Shown piece by piece: positions 1-6,885 of a stretch of 11,672 nucleotides of DNA (position 1 is its first letter; each line of letters starts with the position of its first letter). The translations under genes and the position numbers were made by a program. Under the pieces are notes generated by a model. The model made no database searches. It was given only the letters and a program-made list of their open reading frames with translations, and was not told where the DNA came from. The stretch covers positions 1 to 11,672 of the forward strand of contig CABUWR010000021.1 of the NCBI GenBank assembly GCA_902495265.1. Direction: 5' to 3'. This stretch comes from an uncultured Collinsella sp. (GTDB lineage Bacteria; Actinomycetota; Coriobacteriia; Coriobacteriales; Coriobacteriaceae).

Positions 1-696
1 CGCGACGGCTATGCCTCCATCGGGTTTGCTGCCCTTAACAACCTGGGCGATAACACTCCGCTTGACTCCGTCGGCGGACGCGCCTCCGCACTCATGGGCC
101 CGTTTGCCCAGCTCGACGGTGTTAACGAATGCGGCGTGTCCATTGCCGTACTCACCCTGGATTCCAAGCCCTGTGACCAGGACACGCAACGCCCCGTCAT
201 CAATACCTCGCTCGCCATCCGTCTGGTGCTCGACCGTGCCGCCACCACGCAAGAAGCTGTCGACCTGCTTTCCGCCTACGACATGCACGCCATGGCAGGA
301 CGCGATTACCACTTCTTTATCAACGACGCCGCCGGTGACGCGCACGTAGTAGAGTGGGATCCGCGCGATCCGGACCGTGCTTTCAAAGCGACTCCCGTAC
401 GCCAGGTTACGAATTTCTACGCCTGCTATGGCGACGAAGTGCTGCCCAACCAAAAGAATGGCGAGATGGGCCATGGCAAAGAGCGCGCCGTCGCAATCGC
501 CGATGTCCTTGACGCCCATGTCGGTGCCCAGGACGAAACGATTGTCTGGGAAGCCTTGCGCGCTGCAGCGCAAGAGCCCAATCCGGAAGACATCACCAGC
601 AATACGCAATGGTCGGTCGTCTTTGACAATACCGAACCCGCCGCCGCCATTACGCTGCGCCGCCACTGGGGCGACGTCGACGCCTTCGCACTGTAA
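1..696 (+). CDS. Linear amide C-N hydrolase / choloylglycine hydrolase-like protein, 3' part
   Basis: The frame is open from the first base and stops at TAA 694-696, giving the last 231 residues; the start lies before the window. Visible motifs fit the Ntn-hydrolase group of bile-salt/penicillin V/linear-amide hydrolases and C45 acyltransferases: LDGVNECGVSIAVLTLDS (known in the family as a D-G-x-N-E-x-G strand), a central F-I-N-D-x-A-G-D-A-x-V-V-E-W strand, VTNFYA, and NTQWSVVFD near the C-terminus, like the TxWSxVYD strand of choloylglycine hydrolases. The nucleophilic N-terminal Cys would lie upstream and cannot be checked. Family members cleave non-peptide C-N amide bonds, such as bile salts or N-acyl amino acids, usually in the cytoplasm. 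Substrate cannot be assigned; bile-salt hydrolase is possible in a gut bacterium, but a C45-type acyltransferase is equally open. Confidence 0.75.
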   Translation, partial: RDGYASIGFAALNNLGDNTPLDSVGGRASALMGPFAQLDGVNECGVSIAVLTLDSKPCDQDTQRPVINTSLAIRLVLDRAATTQEAVDLLSAYDMHAMAGRDYHFFINDAAGDAHVVEWDPRDPDRAFKATPVRQVTNFYACYGDEVLPNQKNGEMGHGKERAVAIADVLDAHVGAQDETIVWEALRAAAQEPNPEDITSNTQWSVVFDNTEPAAAITLRRHWGDVDAFAL

Positions 697-751
697 GGAG
701 CCAGGCCCGTCGGCCTTACGCTCGCCTGACGTTATTTACATTTCCATACGC

Positions 752-780
752 TTGAGCTAACACGTTTTACCCCGTATCAA
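752..780 (+). promoter_or_regulatory. Possible promoter of the phosphofructokinase gene
   Basis: TTGAGC (752-757) and TATCAA (775-780) are separated by 17 bp, each matching 4 of 6 consensus positions. The -10 lies in the loop of an imperfect dyad (GTTTTACCCCG at 764-774 against CGGGGGTAAAC at 788-798), which could be an operator or leader hairpin. The rest of the 139-bp spacer holds a small AGGCC/GGCCT hairpin (703-716) with no U-run directly after it, so a terminator for the hydrolase gene is not convincing. Confidence 0.25.
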
Positions 781-835
781 CAGTGTGCGGGGGTAAACTT
801 ATGCGCATGTTATAACTTGCCCGGAAGGATTCATC

Positions 836-1915
836 ATGCTTAGGATCGGTCTTCTTACCAGTGGCGGCGACTGCCAGGCGCTCAACGCCACTATGCGCGG
901 CATCGTCAAAACGCTTATGACCAATAGCGAAGAACCTATCGAGATCTATGGTTTTGAGGACGGCTACCAGGGCCTTATCTACAGCAGGTTCCGCGTCATG
1001 TCGCCCGCCGATTTTAGCGGCATCCTCACCCGCGGCGGCACCATTCTGGGCACGAGCCGTACGCCATTCAAGCGCCTGGACACTCCCGAGGCCGACGGCG
1101 TCGAGAAGGTGCCGGCGATGGTCCACACCTATCATAAGCTGCAGCTCGACTGCCTGTTTATGCTGGGCGGCAACGGCTCCACCAAGACCGCCAACCGCCT
1201 GCGCGAAGAGGGCCTCAACGTTATCGCCCTGCCCAAGACCATCGATAACGACACCTGGGGCACCGAGTTGACGTTTGGCTTTACGAGCGCCATCGACGTC
1301 GCTACCAAGTGCATCGACGACATTCACACCACCGCCTCAAGTCACGGCCGCGTGTTCGTTATCGAGATCATGGGTCACAAGGTTGGCTGGATTCCGCTGT
1401 ATGCCGGCGTCGCGGGCGGCGCAGATGTCATCTTGATTCCCGAGATTCCCTACGACATGGATAACGTCATCAAGACCATCGAGCATCGCATGGAGACCGG
1501 CAGCCGCTTTACTATCGTGGCCGTCGCCGAGGGCGCTATCTCCAAGGAGGACGCGGCGCTGCCCAAGAAGGAGTACAAGAAGAAGCTCGCCGAGCGCACG
1601 AGCCCGTCAATCGTGTACGACATCGCCAAGGAGATCGAGGCCAAGACCGGTCGCGAGACCCGCGTCGCCATCCCCGGCCACACGCAGCGCGGCGGCCAGC
1701 CCGACGCCCAGGACCGCATCTTTGCGACCCAGTGTGGCGTCGAGGCCGCGCTTGGCTGCCTGCGCGGCGAGTTTGGCTACATGATTGCCCTGCGCGACGG
1801 CAAGATGTGCCACATGCCGCTCGAGGATGTCGCCGGCAAGCTCAAGTTTGTCGATCCCCAGAGTGATCTGGTGCGCGAGGCCAAGGCGTTGGGCATCAGC
1901 TTCGGCGACGAATAG
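836..1915 (+). CDS. pfkA: 6-phosphofructokinase, mixed ATP/PPi (group III-like)
   Basis: This 359-residue protein phosphorylates fructose 6-phosphate to fructose 1,6-bisphosphate in cytoplasmic glycolysis. Family signatures appear in order: TSGGDCQALNATMRG at residues 8-22, GGNGS at 111-115, PKTIDND at 133-139 (D137 matches the catalytic base D127 of the E. coli enzyme), MGHKVGW at 179-185, and a late IPGHTQRGG substrate/effector motif. Length is normal for the single-domain form. Gly114 is the residue usually linked to ATP use, while Lys134 in PKTIDND is usual in PPi-dependent and actinobacterial group III enzymes, so the phosphoryl donor cannot be settled from sequence. The ATG at 836 is preceded by GGAAGG (823-828) at a good distance. 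The gene stands alone, with a large hairpin element starting directly after its stop codon. Confidence 0.93.
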   Translation: MLRIGLLTSGGDCQALNATMRGIVKTLMTNSEEPIEIYGFEDGYQGLIYSRFRVMSPADFSGILTRGGTILGTSRTPFKRLDTPEADGVEKVPAMVHTYHKLQLDCLFMLGGNGSTKTANRLREEGLNVIALPKTIDNDTWGTELTFGFTSAIDVATKCIDDIHTTASSHGRVFVIEIMGHKVGWIPLYAGVAGGADVILIPEIPYDMDNVIKTIEHRMETGSRFTIVAVAEGAISKEDAALPKKEYKKKLAERTSPSIVYDIAKEIEAKTGRETRVAIPGHTQRGGQPDAQDRIFATQCGVEAALGCLRGEFGYMIALRDGKMCHMPLEDVAGKLKFVDPQSDLVREAKALGISFGDE

Positions 1916-2057
1916 CCTCGGCCGAAATCCATCCCATCGGGCCCTCCGACCCCGCCCGACGTATTTCGATTTGGCTCCTCCCTTGACTCCGTCAAAGGTC
2001 GCCAATCGAAATCGTCGGGCGGGGTCGGAGGGCCCTGCGTTTACATACTCGCCGAGG
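1916..2057. repeat. Long nested palindrome directly after pfkA
   Basis: A perfect 23-bp inverted repeat (1939-1961 with 2013-2035) is extended inward by about 12 more pairs with two single-base bulges (1963-1975 with 2001-2012). Outside, a 7-bp pair CCTCGGC (1916-1922) / GCCGAGG (2051-2057) closes the element across a 16/15-nt internal loop. The apex has a further TTGAC/GTCAA hairpin. The left end touches the pfkA stop codon. No T-run follows, so it is not a classical intrinsic terminator, although it may stabilise the 3' end of the mRNA. It may be a copy of a dispersed palindromic element; copy number cannot be judged here. Confidence 0.8.
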
Positions 2058-2095
2058 TTATTCGTCTTCTTGCTGCGGGTGCCTGGTCTGAAATT

Positions 2096-2164
2096 AAGTT
2101 GCGGTGAAATAGTTCCTGCTTAGCCCGCAAATGGCTGAATCTAAGAACTATTCCACCGCAACTT
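2096..2164. repeat. Second long hairpin element in the pfkA-XRE spacer
   Basis: AAGTTGCGGTGAAATAGTTC (2096-2115) is the inverse of 2145-2164 at 19 of 20 positions. Inside, after a 4-nt bulge, TTAG/CTAA and AGCC/GGCT continue the pairing. GGTC (2085-2088) and GACC (2167-2170) may extend it outward. There is no adjacent T-run and no coding frame worth calling. It lies 38 bp after the first palindrome and shares no obvious sequence with it. Confidence 0.7.
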
Positions 2165-2232
2165 TTGACCCGGGGCTCTTGGCTGCTACTTGCACTGACA
2201 TTTGTCCTGAAATGGCTGGTCGTTAGGGGTTG

Positions 2233-2297
2233 CTACCGGTAGTTGCGGTAGGGTTGGGGCAGATTCTAACTAGAAATGGTGGTCGCTACCGGTTGTT
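2233..2297. promoter_or_regulatory. Pair of CTACCGGTAG-type boxes upstream of the XRE gene
   Basis: CTACCGGTAG (2233-2242) is a perfect 10-bp palindrome. A variant, CTACCGGTTG, lies at 2286-2295, exactly 53 bp away, about five helical turns. Each is preceded by GAAATGG (2209-2215 and 2273-2279), at different distances. Placement just before an XRE regulator start suggests operators, perhaps autoregulatory; this is inference. No convincing -35/-10 pair was found nearby. Confidence 0.35.
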
Positions 2298-2348
2298 CTC
2301 GGCATACTCGGCTCATTCGATTACGGTCACCATATGAAAGGAACTGTC

Positions 2349-3269
2349 ATGGATCTTGCGATGGCGCAGCGGCTCGTTGATCGCCGCAAGGCTGCCGGGC
2401 TTTCTCAGGAGGCGCTTGCCGCCCAGCTGGGTGTGAGTCGTCAGGCTGTCAGTAAATGGGAGCGCAGCGAATCCTCGCCCGATACCGATAACCTTATTGC
2501 GCTCGCCGCGCTGTATGGCGTGTCGCTGGATGAGCTGCTGTATGGGGAGGCGATGGCTAGCGCTGATGATGAGGCTCAGAACAGCAACGCCGGCACCAAA
2601 GCTTCAGATAAGGCTGAAGAGGCTGAGGCTTCTGCTGAGCACGCTGATTGCAGCGATAAGCCGCTTGTCGATATTTCCCTCGCGCGCGGCATCCACGTTA
2701 TTGATCCCAACAAAGGCAAAGAGGTTCATGTTGGCTGGAGTGGCATTCATGTAGCTAACGAGCGCAAGGGTGAAGAGGTCCATGTGGGGCCGGGCGGATT
2801 GCATATCGATACGCTTGAGGACGATGGACATAGTGTGCATATCAATGACGACGGCACCGTCACCATCGACGGCGAGACGTTTTCCAGCTGGAAGGAAGCA
2901 TACGACAAGCTCGACCATCATGGCAAGCATTTCCACACCAAGGTCGGACGTACATGGAACAAATTCCCCTTCCCCGCGCTTGTCGCCCTCGCCTATCTGG
3001 TGCTCGGCATTGTCTACGGCACATGGGCTACGGGACTCTTCCTCGTCTTTTTGATTCCCGTCTATTACGCGCTTGGCGACTTTATCGACCAACGCCACTT
3101 ATCTAAGCTGATCGATGTCGTCTATTCAGTCAGTGCCGAGGCATGGTTCCTCTACATGTGGCTCTGCCTGGAACAACCCCATCCCGCCTGGGTAATCCTC
3201 ATCACCATCCCGGTCGTAAAAGCACTCATGCGTTGGTGCCGCAAACAATGGAAGCATCGCAAGCAATAG
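2349..3269 (+). CDS. XRE-family regulator with beta-repeat region and C-terminal membrane domain
   Basis: The protein has 306 residues. Residues 6-66 form a Cro/CI-type helix-turn-helix (SQEALAAQLGVSRQAVSKWE, then the dimer-like helix ending ELLYG). Residues 70-104 are an acidic, Ala/Glu-rich linker. Residues 105-175 hold short glycine/valine beta repeats: KGKEVHVGWSGIHV, KGEEVHVGPGGLHI, then GHSVHINDDGTVTIDG. From residue 206 there are four hydrophobic stretches (about 206-224, 226-243, 256-276 and 279-296) and a basic tail, so the protein is probably membrane-tethered. The ATG at 2349 was chosen over the ATG at 2334 because GAAAGGA (2336-2342) sits at proper spacing before it. It is convergent with the ABC permease gene and shares the hairpin between them. 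Target genes and signal are unknown; the ABC operon next door is a reasonable guess only. Confidence 0.85.
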   Translation: MDLAMAQRLVDRRKAAGLSQEALAAQLGVSRQAVSKWERSESSPDTDNLIALAALYGVSLDELLYGEAMASADDEAQNSNAGTKASDKAEEAEASAEHADCSDKPLVDISLARGIHVIDPNKGKEVHVGWSGIHVANERKGEEVHVGPGGLHIDTLEDDGHSVHINDDGTVTIDGETFSSWKEAYDKLDHHGKHFHTKVGRTWNKFPFPALVALAYLVLGIVYGTWATGLFLVFLIPVYYALGDFIDQRHLSKLIDVVYSVSAEAWFLYMWLCLEQPHPAWVILITIPVVKALMRWCRKQWKHRKQ

Positions 3270-3288
3270 ATGCGGCGTTTGCCCAGAT

Positions 3289-3321
3289 AAAACCTGCCAA
3301 AATAAACCTGTCCCTTTTTGG
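3289..3321 (+). repeat. 33-bp repeat, copy 1 (inverse of 6853-6885)
   Basis: The 33 bases are the exact reverse complement of 6853-6885, 3.5 kb away. The copy begins AAAACCTGCCAAAATAAACC and contains the core CCTGTCCCTTTTTGG. It makes most of the hairpin between the convergent XRE and permease genes. Confidence 0.9.
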
Positions 3322-3327
3322 CAGGTT
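3291..3327. terminator. Shared hairpin terminator of XRE and ABC genes
   Basis: AACCTGCCAAAA (3291-3302) pairs perfectly with TTTTGGCAGGTT (3316-3327) around a 13-nt loop. On the minus strand the stem is followed by TTAT, a short U-tract for the ABC transcript; on the plus strand the tail is not T-rich. The arm overlaps two bases of the permease stop codon (TAA, 3328-3326). Confidence 0.65.
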
Positions 3328-6091
3328 ACTCGGCGCTCTTGAGGGCGCCGACCATGTCGATCTTGTTGAGCGTTCGGTTGGTGACGAGGTTGACGATAAA
3401 CGTAAAGACAAAGGAAAGCACTACGGCGAGCACATAACTCAGCGGCTCGACCTCAACGTCAAAGTAGAGCGACGGCATCTGCAGAATGTACGTAAAGCTC
3501 TCGGCCAGCAGGCTACCCAGCGGCACGCCCAGCGCGGCGCCAATCGCCGTGAGGATCAACGTCTCCTTGTTGACGTAGTGGTGCACCTCGCCACGGCGGA
3601 AGCCCAGCACCTTGATGGTCGCCAGCTCGCGCTCGCGCTCGGAGATGTTGGTGTTGGACAGCGTAAACACCACCACAAACGACAGGCACGCCGCCATAAA
3701 GGTCACAAGTACTACGACGGAATTGATGATAGTGAAGTTCGCCTCATAATTTTCCCAATGCTCGGCCGTGCTCGAGATGGTGAGCCAACCGTCGCTCTTA
3801 AGCTTCTTGCTAAACGCAATCTGGTCAGAAGATGAGCCCTTAAGCAGCGCAAAGATGCCGTTAAGACGCGCGCTTCGGTCGAACGCGCGCTCATAGGTGC
3901 TCTGCGTCATATAGAGCGTGTTGCCCAGATAGTTGAGCGAAATGTCGCTAACCTTGACCTTGGCGACGTTGAGCGACGAATCCTGGACGTGTGCTGTGTC
4001 GCCCGGCTGAATCCCCAGCACCAGTTGCGAGCTCTTGCTCAAGTACACGTCCCCGTCACGCAAGGCGAGCGGTTCTTTGGACTCATCCTCCAGGCGCACG
4101 TAGTCACCCAAGTCACCCGTGCGGTCGTCGGGAATCACAATGAGCTGTACGGTCTCGCTCTTGCCGCCAAACGTAAAAGTGACGTTGTCGGTCATGATCG
4201 GCAGCGTCGAAGTCACGGTCACGTCGGAATCCTTGGCCGCGCTTCGCTCGTCGAGCGCCGCGCACGTCTGCGTAAAGTCATCGGGATTGGCAACCGCCAG
4301 CAGGTCATAGCGCGTGATATGCCCGTACTGTTTGGGCGAAAGCGCCACCGACGTATCGCGGATGCCCATGCCGCAGATCACGAGCGCCGTGCAGCCGGCG
4401 ATACCGAAGATGGTCATAAGGGCACGCTTTTTGTAGCGGAACAGGTTACGCGCTGCCACCTTGTTCAAAAAGCCCATGCGGTGCCAGATAAAGCCGATGC
4501 GTTCAAGCAAGATGCGCGAGCCGGCACGCGGCGCCTTGGGGCGCATGAGCGAAGCCGGCGTCTCGGCCATCTCGTGGCGGCAGGCGATAATCGTGGCGCC
4601 CACCACGCCCACGGCAAACAGCGCAACCGACACGAGCGACGACACGATGTCGTACGAAAGCAGCATCTGGGGCAGAGAGTACATGTCATCGAACACCGTA
4701 AACAGGAACAGCGGCAGCCCCACAAAGCCGATGATGTTGCCGAGCACGCCGCCGATCAGACAAGCCCACAGCGCATAGTCCACGTATTTGGACAGGATAC
4801 GTCCGCGCGAATAGCCGAGCGCCTTGTACAGGCCAATGAGCGTGCGCTCCTCCTCGACCATACGTGTGGCGGTGGTAAGGCTAATGAGCACGGCGACGAT
4901 AAAGAAGATGAACGGGAACACCGTGGCGATGGCCTCAATTGACGAGCTATCGCTCTCCACGCTTGAGTAGCTTGCGATATTGCCGCGGTCCTGGATGTAC
5001 CAGGTGCATTCGCCCAGATCGGAAAGCTCGGCGCGGGCATCGGCAAACTGTTGGTCGGCGGCGGCGCGACGCTGGTCCAACTCGGCCTGCGCCTGCGCGC
5101 GTTCCTCGCTGCCCTCGGCCATGCGGTCGATGCTGTCCTGCTCGATCCCAAAGAGCAGGCCGGCCTGGCGCTCGGCCGCATCCAAGCTTGCCGGCGTGTC
5201 GACCGTCAGCTCCTGAGCGCGCGCATTCTCACGCTCCTCGCGGATCTTCTCGATATTGCCCTTGACCTCATTGATCTTTGCCGCGTAGGCATCCGAATAG
5301 GAATTGAGGCTTTTGGCTCCCTCGACGATCACGTGGACCGCGGAGTAGGAAGAAGATGTCGCAGCGTCCTCGCTCACGTAGAACTTATAGTCCGCAGTCG
5401 AAGCAGCGCGAAAGGCGTTGACTGTCGAGTCGGAGCTCACGTCGGTAGGATCGAGGACCTCGGCCGTAATGGTGTAATCGCCCACGGCAAACTGATCCTT
5501 GGCGCTTTGGTTCGACGAGCTCGCATCGTTGGCGGCAAAGCTCACCGTATCGCCGATTTTCTTGCCCGAAGCCTTCAGGAACTTCGAAGTCACCGCGACC
5601 TCATCGGCGCTCTCAGGCAAATCGCCGTTCACGAGCACTGGCTGATCGATGTTCTCCTTGGAGAGACTTTGCACGACCACGCGCTCGCGCGTTGTGCCCA
5701 CGGCGGTATAGGCAGTCTCGGTATAGATGCCCTCGGCCGTCTCGACGCCGTCGACCTCTTGGATCGCAGCAAGGTCGTCGCGCGTAAGGCCATAGGTCGA
5801 CTGCACGTTAATGTCATAGACATTCTGCTGGTCAAAGTAGGCGTCGACCGAATCGCACAGATCCTCGCAGCCCGCCTTAAGACCGCACATCACGCTCACG
5901 CCGAGCGCGGTGATCACGACGATAGACAAGAAGCGTTTGAGGCTGCCGCGAATCGTGCGGTAGACACCGCGGCGAAAAACCGTCGGCACCATATCGTTTG
6001 AGCTTTGGGCAGTGCGGTAGGTCGTAAAATCCTGCTCGCGCTCCGTGTTCCGCGCGTCGCGGCGTAGGCTGTTTTGGCGGTCCTGGTCCAT
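3326..6091 (-). CDS. Large FtsX/MacB-type ABC transporter permease with coiled-coil ectodomain
   Basis: This 921-residue membrane protein pairs with the ATPase encoded just upstream. By hydrophobicity it has eight membrane segments: one near residues 53-72, three at about 388-410, 440-467 and 483-505, one at about 556-578, and three at about 786-812, 843-868 and 884-904. That is two four-helix FtsX units in one chain, each with a large external domain. The FtsX motif appears twice: EEERTLIGLYKALGYSRGRI and ERERELATIKVLGFRRGEV. The first external domain includes a charged Glu/Ala/Arg-rich probable coiled coil at about 265-360. ATG 6091 begins 5 nt after the ATPase stop; an in-frame GTG at 6103 would overlap that gene and add four residues. 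Such proteins usually transmit ATPase motion to the cell envelope rather than carry substrate through the membrane. Substrate is unknown; peptide or lipid efflux is plausible. Confidence 0.9.
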   Translation of the reverse strand: MDQDRQNSLRRDARNTEREQDFTTYRTAQSSNDMVPTVFRRGVYRTIRGSLKRFLSIVVITALGVSVMCGLKAGCEDLCDSVDAYFDQQNVYDINVQSTYGLTRDDLAAIQEVDGVETAEGIYTETAYTAVGTTRERVVVQSLSKENIDQPVLVNGDLPESADEVAVTSKFLKASGKKIGDTVSFAANDASSSNQSAKDQFAVGDYTITAEVLDPTDVSSDSTVNAFRAASTADYKFYVSEDAATSSSYSAVHVIVEGAKSLNSYSDAYAAKINEVKGNIEKIREERENARAQELTVDTPASLDAAERQAGLLFGIEQDSIDRMAEGSEERAQAQAELDQRRAAADQQFADARAELSDLGECTWYIQDRGNIASYSSVESDSSSIEAIATVFPFIFFIVAVLISLTTATRMVEEERTLIGLYKALGYSRGRILSKYVDYALWACLIGGVLGNIIGFVGLPLFLFTVFDDMYSLPQMLLSYDIVSSLVSVALFAVGVVGATIIACRHEMAETPASLMRPKAPRAGSRILLERIGFIWHRMGFLNKVAARNLFRYKKRALMTIFGIAGCTALVICGMGIRDTSVALSPKQYGHITRYDLLAVANPDDFTQTCAALDERSAAKDSDVTVTSTLPIMTDNVTFTFGGKSETVQLIVIPDDRTGDLGDYVRLEDESKEPLALRDGDVYLSKSSQLVLGIQPGDTAHVQDSSLNVAKVKVSDISLNYLGNTLYMTQSTYERAFDRSARLNGIFALLKGSSSDQIAFSKKLKSDGWLTISSTAEHWENYEANFTIINSVVVLVTFMAACLSFVVVFTLSNTNISERERELATIKVLGFRRGEVHHYVNKETLILTAIGAALGVPLGSLLAESFTYILQMPSLYFDVEVEPLSYVLAVVLSFVFTFIVNLVTNRTLNKIDMVGALKSAE

Positions 6092-6096
6092 GGGCG

Positions 6097-6798
6097 CTAC
6101 CACTCGATCGTCTCGATAGGCACGGGATTTTGCTGGATCGTCTCGCTCTCCACGCGGCCGCTCTTAAAGCGAATCAGGCGATCGGCCATGGGCGCCAGCG
6201 CGGAGTTGTGGGTGATGATAATGACCGTGATGCCCTGCTTGCGGCAGGTGTCCTGCAGCAACTGCAAAATCTGCTTACCGGTTTTGTAGTCGAGTGCGCC
6301 CGTGGGCTCGTCGCACAAAAGCAGCTTGGGGTTCTTGGCCAGTGCGCGCGCAATGGACACGCGCTGCTGCTCGCCACCCGAAAGCTGCGCCGGAAAGTTG
6401 CCCAGGCGCTCACCCAGGCCAACCTGGCAAAGCGTTTGCTCGGCATCGAGCGAATCGGGGCAGATTTGCGCCGCAAGCTCAACATTTTCGAGCGCCGTCA
6501 GGTTGGGGACCAGATTGTAGAACTGGAAGACAAAGCCGACGTCGGCACGGCGGTATTCCACGAGCTGCGCCTCGTTGGCGGAGCTCACGTCGCGCCCGTC
6601 CACCGTTACGGTGCCGGAGGTTACCGTGTCCATACCGCCCAGGATGTTGAGCGCCGTGGTCTTGCCGGCACCCGAGGCGCCCAGGATAATGGCGAGCTCA
6701 TCGCGTTCAACGGTAAAGCTCGCGCCGTCGAGCGCGTGAATGCGGGCATCGCCCTCGCCGTACGCCTTGATGACGTCTTTAAATTCGATATAAGCCAT
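6097..6798 (-). CDS. ABC transporter ATP-binding protein, MacB/LolD type
   Basis: The protein has 233 residues and all ATPase motifs in order: Walker A GASGAGKT at 40-47, Q-loop Gln92 in FVFQFYNL, signature LSGGEQQR from 139, Walker B LLLCDEP ending with catalytic Glu164, D-loop GALD, and His197 in the ITHN switch. VFQxYNL and DEPTGALD are typical of the LolD/MacB/FtsE group, which drives FtsX-like permeases. It acts on the inner face of the membrane with the permease 5 nt downstream. The ATG at 6798 is preceded by GGGA at about 10 nt, a modest ribosome site. An 85-nt gap separates it from the kinase stop, so it may have its own start of transcription or be co-transcribed. Confidence 0.95.
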   Translation of the reverse strand: MAYIEFKDVIKAYGEGDARIHALDGASFTVERDELAIILGASGAGKTTALNILGGMDTVTSGTVTVDGRDVSSANEAQLVEYRRADVGFVFQFYNLVPNLTALENVELAAQICPDSLDAEQTLCQVGLGERLGNFPAQLSGGEQQRVSIARALAKNPKLLLCDEPTGALDYKTGKQILQLLQDTCRKQGITVIIITHNSALAPMADRLIRFKSGRVESETIQQNPVPIETIEW

Positions 6799-6813
6799 CG
6801 ATTAATTCCCATC

Positions 6814-6855
6814 TGGTCGGATAACTCTTTAGTATTACCCATTTCGCACCGACCA
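6814..6855 (-). promoter_or_regulatory. Inverted repeat in the ABC operon leader
   Basis: TGGTCGG (6814-6820) and CCGACCA (6849-6855) are perfect 7-bp inverted copies with 28 bp between them, upstream of the ATPase start at 6798. A-T-rich TAATACTAAAG on the minus strand lies between them and might include a -10, but no good -35 was found. This could be the binding site through which the two-component system or the XRE protein controls the transporter; that is a guess from position. Confidence 0.3.
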
Positions 6856-6885
6856 AAAAGGGACAGGTTTATTTTGGCAGGTTTT
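6853..6885 (-). repeat. 33-bp repeat, copy 2 (inverse of 3289-3321)
   Basis: This is the perfect inverted partner of 3289-3321. It overlaps the last two transcribed stop-codon bases of the histidine kinase gene (TAA, 6886-6884). A weaker hairpin, ACC-GA-CCAAAA with TTTTGG-CA-GGT, can form around the same loop, so it may act as a partial terminator between the kinase and the ABC genes. Confidence 0.9.

Noticed and set aside
767..1327. 186-codon minus-strand frame opposite pfkA
   Set aside because: It mirrors the phosphofructokinase codons and has no independent evidence.
5051..6001. Long plus-strand open frame (316 codons) opposite the permease gene
   Set aside because: It is antisense to a well-supported FtsX permease and reflects GC-rich codon bias; its translation has no family motif.
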